From: Alphaproteobacteria bacterium | GTDB taxonomy: Bacteria > Pseudomonadota > Alphaproteobacteria > Micropepsales > Micropepsaceae | Assembly (NCBI GenBank): GCA_018971835.1 | Contig: JAGWZW010000014.1 | Location: 1-58,672 of the forward strand | Length of the DNA: 58,672 nucleotides | Reading direction: 5' to 3' | Part shown: piece after piece, positions 10,287 through 19,722 of the stretch | How positions within the stretch are numbered: the first letter of the stretch is position 1 | Layout: the number at the start of each line of letters is the position of its first letter | Notes under the pieces: generated by a model | Seen by the model: the letters and a program-made list of their open reading frames with translations, nothing else | What the model was told of the DNA's origin: nothing | The model's database searches: none | Translations under genes and position numbers: made by a program

Positions 10287-10561
10287 CCCGTCAGCGCGGG
10301 CTGGCCGCTGCGTTCCCAGCCCTGGAGATTGCAAAATTCCCGCGCAATCCGATAGCGGTGGCGGCTCTCCTGTTCGACGCTTCCGGATGCAAGACTAACA
10401 GCAAAAGTTCTCATTTCCTGAAAATCCGTTCAGGTAGGTGTCAGCCGCGCTTCAGGATACGCGGCTAGGGTCATCGTCGCGGCCGGTGGTGCGTCCGGTT
10501 GCCGCCAAGTAAGGCCGCGAAGCGGCATCTGAGCCATCAAGGGTGGAAAGCGGAGATCATC
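10287..10561. other. Intergenic stretch without a convincing gene
   Basis: This is the remainder of a roughly 320-base gap between the receptor and the repeat protein. I see no coding sequence with a ribosome site. A second short inverted repeat, AGCCGCG (10443-10449) with CGCGGCT (10460-10466), is present. The promoter of the next gene is probably here but I cannot place it. Confidence 0.5.
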
Positions 10562-11857
10562 ATGAAGTCAACCGGTATTGGTGCGCTGGTTCTGCTGGCG
10601 TCGGCGGCGTGCGTTGGAACTGCGGCAGCAGCGGATGCACCCGTACTCGGCAAGGGCAGCTACGGCCAGTACCTGATCGATCGCGCGGCCGCCGCTCATC
10701 ATGACATCGCCGCCATCGCCATCTATGCGGCACCGGCCGCAGGCAAGGCGGCGGTGGCCGTAGCGGCGAGGAATGGCGAAGCCGGTGCGCCGGCGCCGGA
10801 AAAGGCCGCGACGGTGGCCGAAGCCGGCAAGTCGCAATTCCTGATGGACAAGGCGGCGCATCGTTTCGATGCAATGCTTCCGCTCCCGGATATGTCACAC
10901 AAGCCCGCGGGTGTGCTGTCGCTGTCGCTCAATGCGCCGGGTGGAGATGAAGCGGCACTCAAGGCCGAGGCGATTGCTATCCGGGATTCATTGTCGCGCC
11001 GTATCTCCTATACAGCGAATCTGCTGCAGCCGGAATCCTATGATCCGAACGTGCCGGTTCATAGCTATGCACAGCATCTGGTCGATGCAGCACTTAAGCG
11101 GCATCCGGACGTGATCATCCTCGCGATCCATGCGGCGACGCCGAAGAATTCCGATCCCGAGATACTCGCTTCCAATATCGGGCGTATCGGCAAGAGGGCA
11201 GACGATGACGATATGCGCGTGGTGCGGGACGGCAAGACCAATCTTGAAGTAAACCGGGGGCTGATGCGCTACGAAGTGGAGCTGCCGTTGAACGACGTAT
11301 CTGGCGCGCGCGTCGGCGCGCTGGGCGTGGTTTTTGCGCTCGACGCGCACACCGATCAGCAGGCGCGGCACGCCGAGGCCATCCGCATCCGCGATGAGAT
11401 CAGCCGGCGAATCCTTACGCCCGCCAATCTCGTCGAGGCCTGGCCGTACGATCCGAACTACTCGGACAAGACATATGCCCAGGCGCTGGTCGACAGAACG
11501 CTGGCCGCTGATCGGGATGTGCTGGTGCTGGCGCTGCATGTGACGCCTCCGGGCAGCAAGAAGAACATCATCCTCGCCTCCAACATTGGTCGCATCGGCA
11601 AGGTGGCGGATTCCGACGATATGGGAGTGGTCACTAGCGGTGTGCCGGCCGTGGCGGTTAACGCCGAGGGCAATCGCTTCGAGGCCGAACTGGCGCTGAA
11701 GGACCGGCGTGGCACGCAAATCGGGGCGGTGAGCGTGGTGTTCGCCTACAAGCCCGGGGCCGACAAGGCTGCGTTCCGCAATCGCGCGCAGGCGATCGCA
11801 GATTCGCTTGCGCGTGAAATCCCGGATGCTGCCGCGCTCTTCAAGCCGCGCGGCTGA
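10562..11857 (+). CDS. Secreted protein of three tandem sensor-like repeats, function unknown
   Basis: The product has 431 residues and a Sec signal peptide (MKSTGIGALVLLASAACVG, cleaved near AAAADA). I do not recognise the family. It is built from three repeats of about 130 residues, each starting Y(A/G)Q-L-(I/V)D and ending in an 'A-AI-IRD-(L/I)SRRI' helix. Repeats 2 and 3 share an almost identical ILASNIGRIGK block and a '(D/S)DDM-VV' segment. Repeat 1 lacks that block and is diverged. The mixed alpha/beta pattern recalls periplasmic PAS/Cache-like ligand-binding domains (inference). It sits between two TonB receptors and upstream of two PstS-like binding proteins, so a periplasmic ligand-binding role is plausible. 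Confidence 0.7.
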   Translation: MKSTGIGALVLLASAACVGTAAAADAPVLGKGSYGQYLIDRAAAAHHDIAAIAIYAAPAAGKAAVAVAARNGEAGAPAPEKAATVAEAGKSQFLMDKAAHRFDAMLPLPDMSHKPAGVLSLSLNAPGGDEAALKAEAIAIRDSLSRRISYTANLLQPESYDPNVPVHSYAQHLVDAALKRHPDVIILAIHAATPKNSDPEILASNIGRIGKRADDDDMRVVRDGKTNLEVNRGLMRYEVELPLNDVSGARVGALGVVFALDAHTDQQARHAEAIRIRDEISRRILTPANLVEAWPYDPNYSDKTYAQALVDRTLAADRDVLVLALHVTPPGSKKNIILASNIGRIGKVADSDDMGVVTSGVPAVAVNAEGNRFEAELALKDRRGTQIGAVSVVFAYKPGADKAAFRNRAQAIADSLAREIPDAAALFKPRG

Positions 11858-12195
11858 AGGCACGCCGCGCGCCGTCGCGCCGAACTGGAGGACTTCACCG
11901 CCAGACCGACGCGGCGATCGACGATCATCTGAATCTCGGCTGCAACATGGACCTGCGTTCGGCACGGGAAGCGTACGCCGTCATGGTTTGAGCAGCGGCC
12001 TGCAGCCCTTTGCGCCGCGCCGAGCTGCGTTCGGCCACCGGCATCGTGGACGCTGCACGCGGCCGTATTTTCGCCGCCCCACGCCCCCTCCACGCTCGCG
12101 GTTCTGTTAGCCGGCTTTCAGGTTGAATTCAGGGGCGAGGCTTAAGATGCCGTCATAAATACAATGCGCATCCCGCGCATGGGGGAGGGAATGTT
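11858..12195. other. Intergenic leader region before the second TonB receptor
   Basis: About 338 bases without a supportable gene. Just upstream of the receptor's ribosome site is a perfect hairpin, ATGCGC (12164-12169) with GCGCAT (12175-12180), loop ATCCC. It directly abuts GGGGGAGGGA and could affect translation start. No known riboswitch pattern was recognised. Confidence 0.45.
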
Positions 12196-15111
12196 ATGAA
12201 GCATGTCGCAAAACGGGTGTCCGTTGGTTTGCTTGGTTCGACGGCGATCTGCGCCATTCTTGCCGCCGGCGCGGCAAGCGCGCAGACGGGCAATCAGTCG
12301 TCCGCTCAGGTCGAGGAGGTTATCGTCACCGGATCGGCTATTCCGACAGCACCAGGCGATGTCGCAGTCGATGTCAGCACAATCGATGCGTCAGCCATCC
12401 AGGCTGGCGGCGTGTCTTCCAATGTGCTGGATATCATGCGCAAGCAGATTCCGAATTTCATCGGCCGTGGCGACACCGGCAGCACCAACGCCAATAACAA
12501 TAATCAGAAGACCGCTGGCGGTTCGCAAATTCTGCTCAACAACATCGATACGCTGGTTCTCGTAAACGGGCGGCGGGTGGCGGTCAGCGCCATTTCCGGT
12601 CTTGGCGGCAAGAACTTCGTCGACGTGAACGAGATTCCGGCGGCCGCGATTGAACGCGTCGAAGTGCTGAACGACGGCTCATCGTCCATCTACGGTTCGG
12701 ATGCGGTCGGTGGTGTGGTCAACATTATCCTGAAGAAGGATTTCGAGGGTCTTCAGGTCGGCGGGCGCTTCGGCGGCGCCGCGGGCGGCTACGGCGAAGA
12801 GTCCGGCTATTTTGTCGCCGGCACCAATTGGGGTAATTTCAACTTCACCCTGATGGGTTCCCGCTCGCATACGACTCCGCTGCTTCAGGACAAGCGGGCA
12901 TTCAGCAGCAATATGACGGGCTTTAGCGCCCAGGTGCCCGGCTCGATCGCCAATGCGAACCTGCTGGCCACTGGCCTCAATTCGCCGAGCGACAAGGTTC
13001 CTACGGGCACGGCCGCAACGGCAGCCTCGATGGCCCAGCTTGAGGCGGCGGGTGTCTACTTCCCGAATAATCTGGCCGGGATCGCGTCGACCTACGATTA
13101 CTCCAAATTCCAAACACTGATTATGGGGCAGGACCAGACGGCGCTGGACGGCACCTTCACCGGCAATCTGATCGGCGACAAGCTGGTGGTCTTCGGCGAT
13201 ATCGAATATTCCGACGACAGCGGCTTCCGCCAGTTCCTTCCCAAGGCAATCAGTTATACGGTGCCGGCGGGCGCGCCGTACAATCCGCTTACCACGGCCG
13301 TTTCCGGCGTCAATTTTGCTGACTGGTCGCTACCGATCAAGTATCGCGACTCTCAGCAGTCGGTGCGCGGCACGATCGGCCTGCGTGGAAATTTCATGGG
13401 CGATTGGGGTTGGGAAGTCGGCTACGTGCACAGCGAGAACACGCTGGATGAGCACATCGATAACGTAATCTACAAGCCGAATGAAGCGCTGGCGATCGCG
13501 GGCGGCTACGACGCCAACGGAAACCCGGTGGCTGGCGGTGCCTACAGCAAGGTCTATTCTGGCTTCTCCACAGCCTCAATGGTCGTCCAGCCCGCGCTCG
13601 ATCCCTTCGCACGCGGCGGGCTCGATCCGGCGGCACTTGCCAATTTCTACGGCAACGAACTCATGCACGCACACAGCTACATCGACTCGGTCGACGGCAA
13701 GATCAACGGCTATCTGTTCCATCTGCCGGCCGGGCGGATTGCCTTTGCTGTCGGCGGATCCTGGCGCGAGGAAGGTCTTTCGGCCTATACCGATCCGAAC
13801 GGCCGCAATACCGATGCGGTCACCCACGCCGTCACGGGTGGGTACTGGGATGGCGGTATCGCCGCGGATCCGTTCTCGACGAGCCGCAGTGTCGAAGCCG
13901 GATTCGTGGAATTGCGCATTCCGGTCACCAGCCCGAAATGGAACGCACCGGGCCTTTATTCCTTCGACCTGATCGGCGCAGGACGCGAAGAGAATTACAG
14001 CGATGCTGGCAGTTCCTTTGTGCCGAAGATCGCTTTTCGCTGGCAGCCTTTCAGCGGCGACGTTACGATCCGCGGCAGCTATTCCAAATCCTTCACGGCG
14101 CCGCAGCAATTCTTCGAAGTCGGTCCGACGGATACGCGCCTCGTCGCCGCCGCCGTACTTCAGAAGGCGTTCACGGCGACTATTCCCAATGACGGTTTCC
14201 AGGCCGAAGACGGTAACAACCCGCAATTGAAGCCGGCCACGGCACAAACCCGCTCGCTCAGCCTCACCTGGGCGCCGCATCAGGTGCCGGGGCTCGTTCT
14301 GTCTGCGCAATACTCCTCGATCGATCAGCGCGGTACGCCGGCCGGTATCGGCATCGTCACCGAACTGAACGACGTGAACCTGCATGGTAAGGCGTCGCCG
14401 TTTGCGCAGCTGGTGACCATCAACAACTTTGTTGGTCTTCCCGGCGCGGTTGCTGCAGCCACGGCGTTTCCGAATCCGGGCGATCTGCAAGCCTACCTAC
14501 TGGCCAACCCGAGCAACTCCTTGAATGTCTATACCTACGATCACTTCATCAATCAGGGTGGCGCAAAGGTGCGCAGCTTCACGCTAAACGGCTCCTACAC
14601 GCTCGCTACAGAGAAGGAGGGCAACTTCACCCTGGCAACTGCCGGCACGGTGTTCGACTCCTATCAATATTCGGCTTCGCTCGGCGCGCCATATTACGAG
14701 TATGTCGGTACGGCGACCAATGGCGGCACCGGCGTGCAGGGCACCATTCCGAAGTATCACTTCTACAGCACGATGACCTGGAACTATCAGCACTGGACGG
14801 TGACCCTGGGCAACACCTATGTCTCCAGCGTGCTGGACGAGGGCGCCGGTGGTCCGGTGTTTGCGGGCGGCACCAGGGCAGCGGTCCCGATTGCTTCATA
14901 CACGGCCTGGGATTTCCAGCTTGCCGCTCAGGGCGATGCCATCTTCGGAGAATACGCCAAGGGATGGGACTTCACGCTCGGCGTGAACAATTTCACCGAC
15001 GCGCAGCCGCCGATCTCGACCTGGGCCTACGGCGCCGACAGCAATGCCGACACCGGCACCTATTCGCCAATCGGCCGTTTTGTTTACGTGTCTGCGTCGG
15101 TGAAAATTTAA
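12196..15111 (+). CDS. TonB-dependent receptor, large (971 residues)
   Basis: This is an outer-membrane receptor with a signal peptide ending AGAASAQ, a TonB-box-like VEEVIVTGSAIP, and a plug with LVLVNGRRVAVS and IERVEVLNDGSSSIYGSDAVG. The barrel is long, and its final strand is weakly conserved. 'VLVNGRR...GSDAVGGVVNIILKK' is typical of the large receptors common in sphingomonads, xanthomonads and caulobacters, often used for oligosaccharides, peptides or other bulky substrates. The ATG at 12196 is preceded by GGGGGAGGGA. The two PstS-like proteins downstream may take over the ligand in the periplasm (inference). Confidence 0.92.
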   Translation: MKHVAKRVSVGLLGSTAICAILAAGAASAQTGNQSSAQVEEVIVTGSAIPTAPGDVAVDVSTIDASAIQAGGVSSNVLDIMRKQIPNFIGRGDTGSTNANNNNQKTAGGSQILLNNIDTLVLVNGRRVAVSAISGLGGKNFVDVNEIPAAAIERVEVLNDGSSSIYGSDAVGGVVNIILKKDFEGLQVGGRFGGAAGGYGEESGYFVAGTNWGNFNFTLMGSRSHTTPLLQDKRAFSSNMTGFSAQVPGSIANANLLATGLNSPSDKVPTGTAATAASMAQLEAAGVYFPNNLAGIASTYDYSKFQTLIMGQDQTALDGTFTGNLIGDKLVVFGDIEYSDDSGFRQFLPKAISYTVPAGAPYNPLTTAVSGVNFADWSLPIKYRDSQQSVRGTIGLRGNFMGDWGWEVGYVHSENTLDEHIDNVIYKPNEALAIAGGYDANGNPVAGGAYSKVYSGFSTASMVVQPALDPFARGGLDPAALANFYGNELMHAHSYIDSVDGKINGYLFHLPAGRIAFAVGGSWREEGLSAYTDPNGRNTDAVTHAVTGGYWDGGIAADPFSTSRSVEAGFVELRIPVTSPKWNAPGLYSFDLIGAGREENYSDAGSSFVPKIAFRWQPFSGDVTIRGSYSKSFTAPQQFFEVGPTDTRLVAAAVLQKAFTATIPNDGFQAEDGNNPQLKPATAQTRSLSLTWAPHQVPGLVLSAQYSSIDQRGTPAGIGIVTELNDVNLHGKASPFAQLVTINNFVGLPGAVAAATAFPNPGDLQAYLLANPSNSLNVYTYDHFINQGGAKVRSFTLNGSYTLATEKEGNFTLATAGTVFDSYQYSASLGAPYYEYVGTATNGGTGVQGTIPKYHFYSTMTWNYQHWTVTLGNTYVSSVLDEGAGGPVFAGGTRAAVPIASYTAWDFQLAAQGDAIFGEYAKGWDFTLGVNNFTDAQPPISTWAYGADSNADTGTYSPIGRFVYVSASVKI

Positions 15112-15113
15112 CG

Positions 15114-15131
15114 AAACGCGGGGCCGCGTTT
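15114..15131 (+). terminator. Short GC hairpin after the second receptor
   Basis: AAACGCG, loop GGGC, then CGCGTTT forms a perfect seven-pair stem starting three bases after the receptor stop codon. The T-run is very short, so this is a possible weak terminator only. Confidence 0.4.
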
Positions 15132-15248
15132 GCTGCGAGGCGATGCCCGCGTGCGTGATGCTTCTGCCAGGAGAAATTCTTCTCCCCCGGGCGGAGCGGA
15201 ACCTGTCATTCGACGTCAATGGCGAAGCCAATAGTGGAGCAGTGTACG

Positions 15249-16418
15249 ATGCAGAACGTCAGGTGCCGATTCTGGGGATTTGCACTCCTTGCAGGTCTGA
15301 TGCTTGGCGCGCAAGGCGCCTTGGCGCAGACGAGCCCTGCCGATAGCAGTAGCGGTTTGCTGGAATGGACGGCGCCGCCGGCAACACGACACACCGCGCA
15401 GACGCCCGCCCAAGAGGAGATTGGCAAGACCAAGGGTCGTCCACTGCCGGCGCCGGAATTGCTGCAGCCGACGCTCGATCCGGCGCTACCTGTGTATCAT
15501 GCGCGCCGGGATCTGCATCTTTCCGGCACCTTCAAGGTTTCGGCATCGGATGTGCTGCCCCATCTGGTGCGCCGCTGGATCACCGGCTTCGAACGCGATT
15601 ATCCGCACGTCCACCTGATGCTGTCGCCGCCCTTTGCCGGCAGCCTGGGGGCGGTGGCGCTGGCTAACGGCAAGATCGACGTGGCTGTCGTTTCGCGCGA
15701 ATTGCGGCCTTCCGATATCACGCTGTTCAAGGCACATTATGGCTATCCGCCGCTCAGCGTAGCGGTGTCGGGCGGAAGCTACCGCCAATTCGGTTTCCTC
15801 GATTCTGTGGTCTTTGTGGTGAACAAGGACAATCCGATCGATCAGCTCAGCTTCGATCAGCTCGATCGGATTCTCTCCTTCACGCACGCGCGCGGCGGCA
15901 CTGCGATCACCACCTGGGGGCAGCTCGGCCTCACCGGCGATTGGGCATCACGTCCTGTCCACATCTACGGCATCAAGCCCTGGAACGGTTTCGAGGAATT
16001 CGTGCGCCAGCGCGTGCTCAGCGCGAACGGCAGGCGCGGGCAATGGCGCGACGGCATTGCCTTCGCCAAGACCGTCTTTCCGATTGCGGGCGAAGTGGCG
16101 AAGGATCCCGACGGTATCGGCTATACCGGCATGGCGTTCGTCGATGCACCGGTGAAGCTTCTGGCGCTGCAGGCGGAAGCGGGCAAGCCCTATTATCCGC
16201 CGACATACGAAAATGTCGCCAGCGCCGATTATCCACTCAGCCGGCTCGTGTATCTCAACCTCAACCGGGTGCCGGGCAAGCCGCTTGATCCTGCGCTCCA
16301 GCAATTCCTGCTCTATATCCTGAGCAGGCAGGGCCAGCAGGATGTACTCGACCAGGCGATCTACCTGCCGCTGCGCGCCGGGCAGGTGGATGAAAGCCGC
16401 AAGCTCATCATGCAATGA
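15249..16418 (+). CDS. PstS-like periplasmic substrate-binding protein (copy 1)
   Basis: This is a secreted protein of 389 residues. A signal peptide (FWGFALLAGLMLGAQGALAQ) is followed by a Pro-rich linker and a PBP-like domain of the PstS/phosphate-binding superfamily. The domain begins HLSGTFKVSASDVLPHLVRR and includes GKIDVAVVSREL and FVVNKDNPIDQLS. It ends in a 'PLSRLVYLNLNR-PGKPLDP' block and LLYILSRQGQQ. The start is the ATG at 15249, giving a clean signal peptide. No PstC, PstA or PstB genes are near, so it may hand ligand to another system or act as a sensor. It is clearly paralogous to the next gene. Confidence 0.82.
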   Translation: MQNVRCRFWGFALLAGLMLGAQGALAQTSPADSSSGLLEWTAPPATRHTAQTPAQEEIGKTKGRPLPAPELLQPTLDPALPVYHARRDLHLSGTFKVSASDVLPHLVRRWITGFERDYPHVHLMLSPPFAGSLGAVALANGKIDVAVVSRELRPSDITLFKAHYGYPPLSVAVSGGSYRQFGFLDSVVFVVNKDNPIDQLSFDQLDRILSFTHARGGTAITTWGQLGLTGDWASRPVHIYGIKPWNGFEEFVRQRVLSANGRRGQWRDGIAFAKTVFPIAGEVAKDPDGIGYTGMAFVDAPVKLLALQAEAGKPYYPPTYENVASADYPLSRLVYLNLNRVPGKPLDPALQQFLLYILSRQGQQDVLDQAIYLPLRAGQVDESRKLIMQ

Positions 16419-16449
16419 AAACCTCGCAATACTGCACCGGAGACGAAAC

Positions 16450-17526
16450 ATGCGCATACCAGCCTCTTTGCGTAAGCCGCTTCTGCTGGCCGCTGTAGCG
16501 GTCGGCACTGCAGCGCTCATCGGCGCTGCGCCAGCCCTGGCGTTAAAATACGCGCCGGTGGCGCAGCACATGAACGCCGATCCTTCTTTGCCGGCCTGGC
16601 ATCCCGGCAAACTCGACATCATGCCCGAGCAGGAGTTCCATCTCGTCGGCGCCGATGTGATGGACCAGATGACGCTGGGCTGGGCGGAAATATTCCGCAA
16701 GGCCTATCCGCATCTCAGCGTAACGATGGAAGCGCGCTCCTCCGGCTCGGGCGCTCCGGCGCTGGTCGACGGGCGCGCAGATGCTGCGCCCGTGGGGCGC
16801 GAATTGCTGCCGGCAGAGGAAGCCGCCTTCGTCAGGAAATTCGGCTACGCGCCGCTGGCGATCAAGGTGGCCACGGGCAGCGTTGGCGAACTTGGCAAGA
16901 CGGCATCCACCGTCATGCTGGTGTCGAAAGCCAATCCGATCCGCGGCCTGACGATGGCCGAACTTGACGCCATCTATTCGACCAGCGACAAGCGCGGCCA
17001 TGCCGACGTCAAAACCTGGGGCGATCTCGGCCTCAAGGGTGAATGGGCGAACCGGCCGATTCATCTCTACGGGCTCAAGTCGCCGAACGGCATCGAGCAG
17101 TATTTCAAGCAGGCCGTGATGGAAGGCGGCGATTACAAGACGAACATCGAGTTCGTGCATGGACAGGGCTTCACACATGCCTTTACCGTGGCGGCGCATG
17201 ACATCGAGCAAAGCCAGCCTGGCGGCATTACCTACGCTATGCTCAGCAATCTCACGCCCGGCACCAAGGTCGTGCCCTTGGCAGAGAAGGCGGGTGGGCC
17301 GTTCCTGATGCCGACGTTGCACAATATCTATACCCACGCATATCCGCTCAGTCGCTATGTCTACATCTTCGTCAACCGGCCGCCGGGCCAGCCGCTCGAT
17401 CCGGTGGTGAAGCAGTTCCTGACGATGGTGCTGAGCCGGCAGGGGCAGGAAGTCGTCGCCAAGGAAGGCGTCTATATTCCTCTGACGCCTGCAGTGGCGA
17501 AGGCGGAACTGGCGAAGTTGAATTGA
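16450..17526 (+). CDS. PstS-like periplasmic substrate-binding protein (copy 2)
   Basis: This is a 358-residue exported protein with a signal peptide (KPLLLAAVAVGTAALIGAAP). Its PBP-like fold includes EARSSGSGAPALVDGRADAA, where 'SSGSG' resembles the phosphate-contacting loop of PstS proteins, and PVGRELLPAEE. The C-terminal blocks YPLSRYVYIFVNRPPGQPLDP and TMVLSRQGQEVV match copy 1, so the two genes come from a tandem duplication. It starts 31 bases after copy 1 ends. Copy 1 has 'SPPFAGSLG' where copy 2 has the Ser/Gly-rich loop, so the two may bind different ligands. Confidence 0.83.
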   Translation: MRIPASLRKPLLLAAVAVGTAALIGAAPALALKYAPVAQHMNADPSLPAWHPGKLDIMPEQEFHLVGADVMDQMTLGWAEIFRKAYPHLSVTMEARSSGSGAPALVDGRADAAPVGRELLPAEEAAFVRKFGYAPLAIKVATGSVGELGKTASTVMLVSKANPIRGLTMAELDAIYSTSDKRGHADVKTWGDLGLKGEWANRPIHLYGLKSPNGIEQYFKQAVMEGGDYKTNIEFVHGQGFTHAFTVAAHDIEQSQPGGITYAMLSNLTPGTKVVPLAEKAGGPFLMPTLHNIYTHAYPLSRYVYIFVNRPPGQPLDPVVKQFLTMVLSRQGQEVVAKEGVYIPLTPAVAKAELAKLN

Positions 17527-17667
17527 GCTTGCGTTCGCATACGCGTTGATTTGCTGCCTATCGGATATCGACATCCGGCCGTACCGGCCTGGGCTGAAAT
17601 GTTATCTACAGCTTCTGCATCATCCGATAGTACGTGAACTTTTTCTGAGCGTGAACGAATTGGCCGG

Positions 17668-18714
17668 TCACATTGGCATATTAACGGTGCCGCCTTTGAG
17701 CGCCCTTCGATAGTCGCGCGGGTTCATGCCGCTGCGGCTGCGGAATGCGTGATTGAAGCTGGTCACGCCCTTGTAGCCCAGGCGAAAGGCGATCTGCGTG
17801 ATGGGCTGCCCCGGCGTGGCGAGCATGGCGCAGGCTCGGCGGTGGCGAATTTCGTTGCTCAGTTTGCGAAAATTGATCCCTTCCGCGGCCAGCGCGCGCG
17901 TCAGCGTGCGCGCACTGAGCCCGAGTAATTCGGCCAGCGCCCGGCGCGAAAGCTGTGTGCCCTCTGCCTCGCGAAGCATCAGCGCCATCCAGTCGCCACA
18001 TCGGTTGGTCGGCGAAAAATCAGGCGTGACCGCATGAGAGCGCGGCCGCGCACCCGGCGCAGCACCGATCTTCGGAACCTTGGGCTGCGTGTCGGCAAAC
18101 GCCGCCGGTACGACGCCGCGCACCGCCGGCAAGGCGTGGGCGCCAAAGTGGAAGCAGCACGGATGGAGTGCTTCGTAACGCGCGACGTGGGCAGGGACCG
18201 GCATCGAAAGATAGATATTCAAAGGTTTCGGGCCGCCCAGCATTCGCGCGCAATCGGCATGGAACGAGACAGCGAACAGTTCCTCCATCATCCACAGGGT
18301 GGGCTGGCTCATGCCTGCCGCCGGGCGGACGATCCATTCCAGGGTCTCGGCACGCCGCCGGTATTCGACCGCGAAACAGGTCGTTACGTGCTTCCAAAAC
18401 CGCGCATACATGCTGAGCAGGCTGTCGAGCGTCCGGCAGGTGGCGAGCGCCAGCCCCAGCGCCTCGTGATTATGGACGCCAAGCCGCAGCCCGAGTTCGA
18501 AGCCGATATCCCCGCGTTCCAGAACCTTGACCGCGGAGGTCAGCAGCAAATCCAGCTGGCGCATCGAAAGTGCCGCTCGCTGCTCCGCCAGGATTGCGCC
18601 ATCGATGCCGCTTTCCCTGAGGATGCTGGCGATCCGAGCCGGCTTCTGCTCGCGCATGAAGTCCAGCATGGCGACGACATAACGGGCGGGTACAACCGGA
18701 TCGTAGAGGGGCAT
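17668..18714 (-). CDS. AraC-family transcriptional regulator (OruR-type N-terminal domain)
   Basis: This is a 348-residue regulator. The N-terminal half is of the Arabinose_bd/OruR type (GFELGLRLGVHNHEALG and the W-rich middle). The C-terminal AraC domain has two helix-turn-helix motifs: RRALAELLGLSARTLTRAL and ITQIAFRLGYKGVTSFNHAF, followed by FRSRSGMNPRDYRR. The second is the classic 'AF--G(Y/F)---S-F-RAF' block. It is divergent from the dehydrogenase gene at 18870, with 155 bases between them, and probably controls that gene pair. Confidence 0.88.
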   Translation of the reverse strand: MPLYDPVVPARYVVAMLDFMREQKPARIASILRESGIDGAILAEQRAALSMRQLDLLLTSAVKVLERGDIGFELGLRLGVHNHEALGLALATCRTLDSLLSMYARFWKHVTTCFAVEYRRRAETLEWIVRPAAGMSQPTLWMMEELFAVSFHADCARMLGGPKPLNIYLSMPVPAHVARYEALHPCCFHFGAHALPAVRGVVPAAFADTQPKVPKIGAAPGARPRSHAVTPDFSPTNRCGDWMALMLREAEGTQLSRRALAELLGLSARTLTRALAAEGINFRKLSNEIRHRRACAMLATPGQPITQIAFRLGYKGVTSFNHAFRSRSGMNPRDYRRALKGGTVNMPM

Positions 18715-18869
18715 GGCAGGCTTGAATTCGACCGGTCTTCAAAATGGCTGAGTTGGCTACAAATAGCAAGTTTTGGGAGCAAGGCAATCGTATCTTTGTC
18801 ACCAATGGGAAACGCCGCGGGCAGGTCTTCTCACGGACCGGCACCGGCCAGCATGATCAGGAGCGATAA

Positions 18870-19706
18870 ATGCCGGTGAAGACTCTGCGTGACAAGATCG
18901 TGGTCATCACGGGCGCGGCATCGGGCATCGGGCGCGCGGCAGCGCTCGCTTTCGCAAAGCGCGGCGCGCATATCGTGGCGGCGGATCTCAACGCCGGTGC
19001 GCTGGAGCCGCTTGGGCGCGGGGTGACGGCGCTGGGCGTTCGCTTCAGGCCGTTCACGGTCGATGTTGCGGACGAAAAGGCGATGAAGGAATTTTCCGCC
19101 GCCGTGACGGCGGACGGTGCGGTACCGGACGTTCTCATCAACAATGCCGGGATCGGCTACATGGGCGCGTTCCTGGATAGCGATCTGGCGCATTGGCGAC
19201 GCGTGCTGGCCGTCAACGTCATGGGTGTGGTTCACGGCTGCTATTTCTTCGTTCCCGGCATGATCGCCGCTGGTGGCCCGCGCCATGTTCTCAACGTGGC
19301 CTCGGCAGCGGGTAACTTCCCGGTGCCTTCGCTCGCGGCCTACAGCACATCCAAAGCCGGAGTGAAAAGTTTCTCGGAGGTTCTGCGCATGGAGCTTCGC
19401 GATACCGAGGTGAGCGTAACTACGGTCTGCCCCGGCATCATCGACACACCGATCGTCTCGTTTTCCGGCACCAACGCCGCGCCCACGGTCAGCGCCGAGC
19501 GGGTCGCGAAGCTTCAGGCCTATTACAAGACGAAGGGCTGCTCGCCGGACGTGGTGGCAGAGGACATGGTGCGCGCGTCGCTTGACGGCCGCGACATGCT
19601 TCTGACCGGGCCGTCGGCAAAGTTCGGCTATTATCTCACCCGCCTGTCGCCCAGGCTGACGCGCGCTGCAACGATCCGGATCGCGCAAGAATCCGGCTAC
19701 CTGTAA
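18870..19706 (+). CDS. Short-chain dehydrogenase/reductase (SDR)
   Basis: This is a classical SDR oxidoreductase of 278 residues. It has the nucleotide-binding motif TGAASGIGRAAA, the structural NNAGIG motif, and a catalytic Ser, then Tyr and Lys in AAYSTSKAG. A D at the end of beta-2 (AADLNAG) favours NAD(H) (inference). The C-terminal extension to GYYLTRLSPRLTRA is longer than in minimal SDRs. AGGAG lies nine bases before the ATG. It lies 16 bases upstream of the thiamine-diphosphate enzyme, so the two are probably one operon. Confidence 0.88.
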   Translation: MPVKTLRDKIVVITGAASGIGRAAALAFAKRGAHIVAADLNAGALEPLGRGVTALGVRFRPFTVDVADEKAMKEFSAAVTADGAVPDVLINNAGIGYMGAFLDSDLAHWRRVLAVNVMGVVHGCYFFVPGMIAAGGPRHVLNVASAAGNFPVPSLAAYSTSKAGVKSFSEVLRMELRDTEVSVTTVCPGIIDTPIVSFSGTNAAPTVSAERVAKLQAYYKTKGCSPDVVAEDMVRASLDGRDMLLTGPSAKFGYYLTRLSPRLTRAATIRIAQESGYL

Positions 19707-19722
19707 GAGAAGGAATGTCGAG

